This document shows, one piece after another, positions 43,950 through 48,187 of a stretch of DNA of 48,187 nt (the stretch's first letter is position 1; the number at the start of each line of letters is the position of its first letter). The notes beneath the pieces were generated by a model. The model was not told the origin of the DNA, did no database searches, and worked only from the letters and a program-made list of their open reading frames with translations. Made by a program: the position numbers and the translations under genes. The stretch comes from Lutibacter sp. HS1-25 (GTDB lineage Bacteria > Bacteroidota > Bacteroidia > Flavobacteriales > Flavobacteriaceae): assembly GCF_004121075.1 (NCBI RefSeq), contig NZ_RHLN01000024.1:1-48187 (forward strand), read 5' to 3'.

Positions 43950-46900
43950 TTATTCAATAATTACCTTTTTAGCAATAATACCTGTTGCAGCTTTTATTTG
44001 AACCAAATACATACCCGTTGCTACATTGGATACTGGTAAATTAAGGTTTTGATCTTGTAAGTTTTTATCCCAAGTATTTTGTAATTGCCCCAAACTATTG
44101 TATAAATTAACACTTAACAATTCTACCTGTATTGTATTTTTAATTTGAATTTCACCTGCAGCATTGTTCATAAATACCAACACTCCATTTTTTAAAATTT
44201 CATCTTCTAAATCCAATGTTTCCTGAGGTGCAAAAACCAATGAAAAACGATCTGTATAAGTACCTGCTGCTAATTCAATTTCAAAAGGCTGATTGTTTAT
44301 TTTGTATGTTTTGCCAACTAAAGCATCTTTAATATACAATTCAACATTGCTATCCACATTTTCCATCGCATCAATTTGAATACTTACCAAACCTCCTGTT
44401 TTTGTGGTAATACCCAATGGCACTTCTCTGTCTTTATTTGCATCTGGTAACGCTTGAATTACGTATTTTTTATTGTTTAATACCCAAAACATATCATCAG
44501 CTACCACGCCATTCATCTCACCATCATAACCCCAATCTACACCATCTGTGGTATTTTTATCAATGGTTAACAACAACTGCCTATGACTTATTTGAGGTGC
44601 TTTAAATCCTAATCTAAATTTTGGACGAATATCTTTTTGTGCTTTATAAATACTTGATGTTTTAGATTTAGCATTGGCTGACTTCATAAAAATAGCATCT
44701 CCTGAAGATTCTTTAACAAAAACACGTTGACCATTGTTAAATTTTATTTTTCCGCCATCTCCATCACTATCAGTAAAAAATCCTTGAGCTACAGGTATGT
44801 ATTGCCCTGGTATTTTAAGATCTGACGGATCTGTTGGTAAATCGCCTATACTTGTCCCTGAAGCTGCAGGCGAACCTCCTGAAAGGTTTAAAGTTGCATA
44901 ACCACCTTCGTAATCTGCTAAATTATGACTTGTTCCTTTAAATTGTTGCCAAAAATAAAGTGTACCTGTTAACAACGAACCTTCTGGATTTGATGCTTTA
45001 TTATCGTTTATAAATTGATAACCATCAATAGCTGAAGGAAATGGGTTTGCTATTAAGTACTGATTATTAGCACTAACATTTAAAGATATTGTTCCATTAT
45101 TTGGTAAACCTCTAAATACATAATTTTGAAAAGTATTTACAGCACCCGTACTGGTTCCTTTCATAGTAAATCCTTCACCTGCAAAAATATCACCTGTACT
45201 TCTTACTTGTTGCCATTCAGCATAGTTTCCATTTTTATCAGCATATTTATAAACCCAATAATTAGCAATTGTTAATGGTGGTCCAACTGACCCGTTGTAG
45301 TTATAACCACCTACAAATGATACTTTTGTTGAATAACTACTATACAAAACATCAAACAAACTATATTTATAGTCACTTATTTCAATATTACTTGACAATT
45401 TAGTTACACCAACTGGCGACCCCCAATAGTTATAAGAGTTTATGTTAGCGGTACCTTGTTGGCTACGTGTAATATACCCCGAGCTGGTATTGTCTAAAAT
45501 ACTTCTTTCTGATTGCAATAGCTGCGATTCGCCATCTAAATGTAAAATACCATCTAAATCTAAATAATGTGAAACGTTTATACCGTAACCTGTTCCGGTT
45601 CCTGTTGAAATATTTGTGACTCCTTCAACTGTTAATTCTTTGGTTGTATTTACCAATAAACCTAATGTAGTTCTTACAGATTCATTTACAGATGGAAGTG
45701 TTGAATTTTCCATTGTTACATTTGAAGCTATTTGCACAATATTCCAATCTATCGTATATCTATCATCATCATTTATAGTTGCATCACCATTTCTATCAAC
45801 AGAAGCAGCTACAATAGATACAGCGCCTGGAATAGTTTGAAAAGAATCAGCATTCCAAGTTGTTTTTAAATCCCAATTAGCATCTGCTACTGAAACATAA
45901 GGCAGTGGTGCTGTTTGAGAATCAACTCTTTTATACACGTTTGTACTTCTATTGTTATATTTAAGATTTCCATAATTTCCATTACCAGAAGCATCAACAA
46001 CTACACTAGGATAAGCGTAAGTTGACATAGGGTAATAACCTGCTAAATCACTCCAAGGTATGCTAGACACATCGTTATTTGGGATATTTTGTGGAATAAC
46101 GGATCCAGTAACTGTATTATCCGAATGCTCTTCAATTTCCTGATTCATGATATAACGCAATTGCTCTTGTAAAAGTGCAACATTCCAAATACGTACTTCG
46201 TCTATAGAACCATAAAACTCATCTCTAGGATTTCCAGCAGCGCCAATATAAAAAGGAAAATCGTTATTCACAGGTGCACTTACAACTCTAGATCCATCCA
46301 ACACACCATCAATATATAAATACAAAGTTGTTCCATTATAAATAGCAGCTACATGATGCCACTCATTATCGGGAATAAAAGTGCTTGAAGTTAAATTAGC
46401 AACTATACTTCCGTTATTAGCCCATCGCATTCGCAACTGTTCGCCTCCAATTCTAAATTCAAACCCATCGGTTAAATTACCATCATTTCTTTTTGCAACA
46501 ATAGTACCGCTATCTTCACCTGTAGTCCATTTAATCCAAGAAGAAATTGTAAATCCTGCTGGATTTAAATTCAAAGTATTTCCTAAGTTAATTCTATCGT
46601 TATCTCTATCATCAAAAAAGATTGAGCGCTGTTCAGTTGTATAAGGTCTATACCCAAAAGTCACATACTGCTCACCCGTAAAATCAAAAATACATTCAAG
46701 GTTAGAACCGTTTAACGTTAAAGGCACATAGGTTGAAGTTTCATTAAATGTATTATTACTAGAAACAACCATTACATACTCACCACCATTAGAACCAGAA
46801 ATAGTACTTGTTAATAAGGTTTCTGGTATGGATATTTTCACATTTTCAACATCATTTGTTTCTTTCATTTTCCATACACGTTGTATAGGTGTAAACGAAA

Positions 46901-48187
46901 CAATTGTTGAAGGGCCTCCTGCAATATCTTGGCTTAAATTTACCGTAAGCGTAGTACCAGCAACAAAAGGTAAATTATTATTTCCCCACATTAAAAATGT
47001 TTGATCTGTTGCAAAAGTGTTTGTATTAAGTAGGTTTGTAGTGTAAATATCGCCCAAACCTATGGTGATATCATTGGCATTTGCATTTTGAGAGGTCGAT
47101 TGCTTTTGATTTAACACAGAATCATCATCTCTACCAATACCTGCTACATTGTAATGATAAGTACTGTTAGCCGAAGCATCCCAAAGTGGCGTACTGCCGC
47201 TTGAAGCCATATAATCTCCATTAATGCCACCACCCGTATTATCTAATGTTATACCGTATTTAATTGCTAAGTAAGATTCTACTTTAACTTGATTAGCAAG
47301 TGACAATTGTCTATCATAATATATCACTTCTGAAATTCCACCCGTAAGCCTATTTCCTCCTGATCTATCATCACCTATATAATAACTTCCCCCAGTAGAC
47401 CAACTTGTACTAAATGCTTTTGTACCATTAGTATGAATATTATTTCCATCCTCATAAATCATTGCCGACGCAGTTCCCCCTGGATCACTTACAGACCAAA
47501 CAAATGTATTGTTTATTTGAAGACTATAAAGATCTGGTGGATTTGCAGCATATCTTCTATCAATAAAAAAAGCTCTTGATGAAGCAGTTCCAAGTTCTAT
47601 CAACGCTTTATCATTAACAGTTGATATATTACCAACCACAAATATGGTTGAACCTGTTCCATTTGTTCTACTAATATTTCCAGATAACGGTCTATCGTCA
47701 TCAGTAAAATTTAAACCTGGGTTAAAGTTTGAAAATGAAGAAAGGTAAGTCGTATTTCCAGTTCCCATTGCATCAAAACCTAAAGGACTTTGATCTACCC
47801 AACTTGTAATGCCATTTCCTTCAATAATTGTATTTGTACCTGCATCGGCTTTTAACCATAAATTTAAATCTGTAAAAACACCACCTGGAGCTTCTGGATT
47901 ATTACAAACACCACCTCCACTAACATTGAAATTAACCCTAACACCACCACTACGGGCTGTCCAACCATCATTTGAAAGCACTGTTACTCCTCCAGAAGTA
48001 ATCGTAATATTAGATACTACATTAGGAAGGTTACGATCCCAACCGTCACCCGGACCGTTTACGCCACCTCCTCTATCATACATTATCACATAATAATTAT
48101 TAGCATCTTCCAAACAACCTAGATTTACTGTAGTAGCATATGGCACATCTGGATTAGGAACACTACTATCAAAACCATTGTCTATAG
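43950..48187 (-). CDS. Large T9SS-secreted protein with LamG-like domain, 5' end beyond right edge
   Basis: At least 1411 codons; the frame is open to the last base of the window (IDNGFDSSVPNPDVPYATTV), so the true start lies outside and any start near 48146 is artificial. Visible parts: FTDLNLWLKADAGTNTIIEG and, later, VESYLAIKYGITLDNTGGG, a lectin-like sandwich pair common in Bacteroidota surface proteins; a LamG/concanavalin-like domain (NLNPAGFTISSWIKWTTGED to YGSIDEVRIWNVALLQEQ, about 46100-46600); then the shared region YNYWGSPVG, GEGFTMKGT, VAQGFF, and a T9SS type A domain (GMYLVQIKAATG, KKVIIE) at the stop. Surface or secreted; binding of carbohydrate is suggested by LamG only. Confidence 0.92.
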   Translation of the reverse strand, partial: IDNGFDSSVPNPDVPYATTVNLGCLEDANNYYVIMYDRGGGVNGPGDGWDRNLPNVVSNITITSGGVTVLSNDGWTARSGGVRVNFNVSGGGVCNNPEAPGGVFTDLNLWLKADAGTNTIIEGNGITSWVDQSPLGFDAMGTGNTTYLSSFSNFNPGLNFTDDDRPLSGNISRTNGTGSTIFVVGNISTVNDKALIELGTASSRAFFIDRRYAANPPDLYSLQINNTFVWSVSDPGGTASAMIYEDGNNIHTNGTKAFSTSWSTGGSYYIGDDRSGGNRLTGGISEVIYYDRQLSLANQVKVESYLAIKYGITLDNTGGGINGDYMASSGSTPLWDASANSTYHYNVAGIGRDDDSVLNQKQSTSQNANANDITIGLGDIYTTNLLNTNTFATDQTFLMWGNNNLPFVAGTTLTVNLSQDIAGGPSTIVSFTPIQRVWKMKETNDVENVKISIPETLLTSTISGSNGGEYVMVVSSNNTFNETSTYVPLTLNGSNLECIFDFTGEQYVTFGYRPYTTEQRSIFFDDRDNDRINLGNTLNLNPAGFTISSWIKWTTGEDSGTIVAKRNDGNLTDGFEFRIGGEQLRMRWANNGSIVANLTSSTFIPDNEWHHVAAIYNGTTLYLYIDGVLDGSRVVSAPVNNDFPFYIGAAGNPRDEFYGSIDEVRIWNVALLQEQLRYIMNQEIEEHSDNTVTGSVIPQNIPNNDVSSIPWSDLAGYYPMSTYAYPSVVVDASGNGNYGNLKYNNRSTNVYKRVDSQTAPLPYVSVADANWDLKTTWNADSFQTIPGAVSIVAASVDRNGDATINDDDRYTIDWNIVQIASNVTMENSTLPSVNESVRTTLGLLVNTTKELTVEGVTNISTGTGTGYGINVSHYLDLDGILHLDGESQLLQSERSILDNTSSGYITRSQQGTANINSYNYWGSPVGVTKLSSNIEISDYKYSLFDVLYSSYSTKVSFVGGYNYNGSVGPPLTIANYWVYKYADKNGNYAEWQQVRSTGDIFAGEGFTMKGTSTGAVNTFQNYVFRGLPNNGTISLNVSANNQYLIANPFPSAIDGYQFINDNKASNPEGSLLTGTLYFWQQFKGTSHNLADYEGGYATLNLSGGSPAASGTSIGDLPTDPSDLKIPGQYIPVAQGFFTDSDGDGGKIKFNNGQRVFVKESSGDAIFMKSANAKSKTSSIYKAQKDIRPKFRLGFKAPQISHRQLLLTIDKNTTDGVDWGYDGEMNGVVADDMFWVLNNKKYVIQALPDANKDREVPLGITTKTGGLVSIQIDAMENVDSNVELYIKDALVGKTYKINNQPFEIELAAGTYTDRFSLVFAPQETLDLEDEILKNGVLVFMNNAAGEIQIKNTIQVELLSVNLYNSLGQLQNTWDKNLQDQNLNLPVSNVATGMYLVQIKAATGIIAKKVIIE

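Noticed and set aside
48144..48146. GTG as start of the last T9SS protein
   Set aside because: The frame stays open to the window edge and no signal peptide follows; the gene is simply cut.

Overview
The window is a chromosomal segment of a member of the Bacteroidota, very probably a marine or freshwater flavobacterium (Flavobacteriaceae). Four things point there: AT-rich DNA throughout; eleven exact TAnnTTTG -7 promoter boxes, the Bacteroidota sigma-factor signature, at sensible distances from starts; large secreted proteins with type IX secretion (T9SS) C-terminal sorting domains; and lineage-typical pairs such as DUF2157/DUF4401/GDYXXLXY and TrkH-type/KtrA-type potassium uptake. I saw no rRNA, tRNA, CRISPR array or prophage.

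Layout. 1-530: 5' part of an IS1182-type transposase running off the left edge. 598-3722: a four-gene minus-strand operon (YqhD-like aldehyde reductase, nitroreductase, NAD(P)-binding protein, TetR regulator) with a long palindrome over its promoter, which looks like an inducible reactive-electrophile detoxification unit. 3853-6320: RlmF rRNA methylase and a FadL-like outer membrane barrel. 6359-6460: a structured dispersed-type intergenic repeat. 6534-7772: a RhlE-like DEAD-box helicase. 7843-9139: a two-gene unit, an unrecognised protein plus a PIN nuclease with intact acidic tetrad, behind a palindromic operator. 9156-13380: radical SAM/B12 protein, VF530-like protein, membrane protein, lipoprotein. 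13512-18487: NYN-LOTUS RNase-like protein, AsmA-like protein and the DUF2157/DUF4401/GDYXXLXY set. 18499-19776: second RhlE-like helicase. 19945-25535: HAD phosphatase, a phase-perfect array of 36 heptamers, RsmI, acyl-CoA ligase, AspRS. 25569-32239: ion and solute transport (TrkH/KtrB, KtrA, APC permease, a tiny Cys-rich protein, ClC, small membrane protein). 32275-34693: SDR epimerase and TyrRS. 34771-48187: terminators, a relic of a T9SS domain, a 21-bp tandem repeat, then three very large T9SS-secreted multidomain proteins in tandem, the last cut by the right edge.

How it works together. Much of the window is housekeeping (RlmF, RsmI, AspRS, TyrRS, two helicases: translation and RNA). The accessory parts are the TetR electrophile operon, the PIN two-gene module, and the T9SS cluster, whose genes share blocks of nearly identical DNA and a decayed fragment, indicating repeated duplication and conversion. 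The most unusual signals are the PIN module with its operator, the heptamer array, and the mosaic T9SS cluster with its relic and adjoining heptad-encoding repeat. None of these has been checked against a database here.
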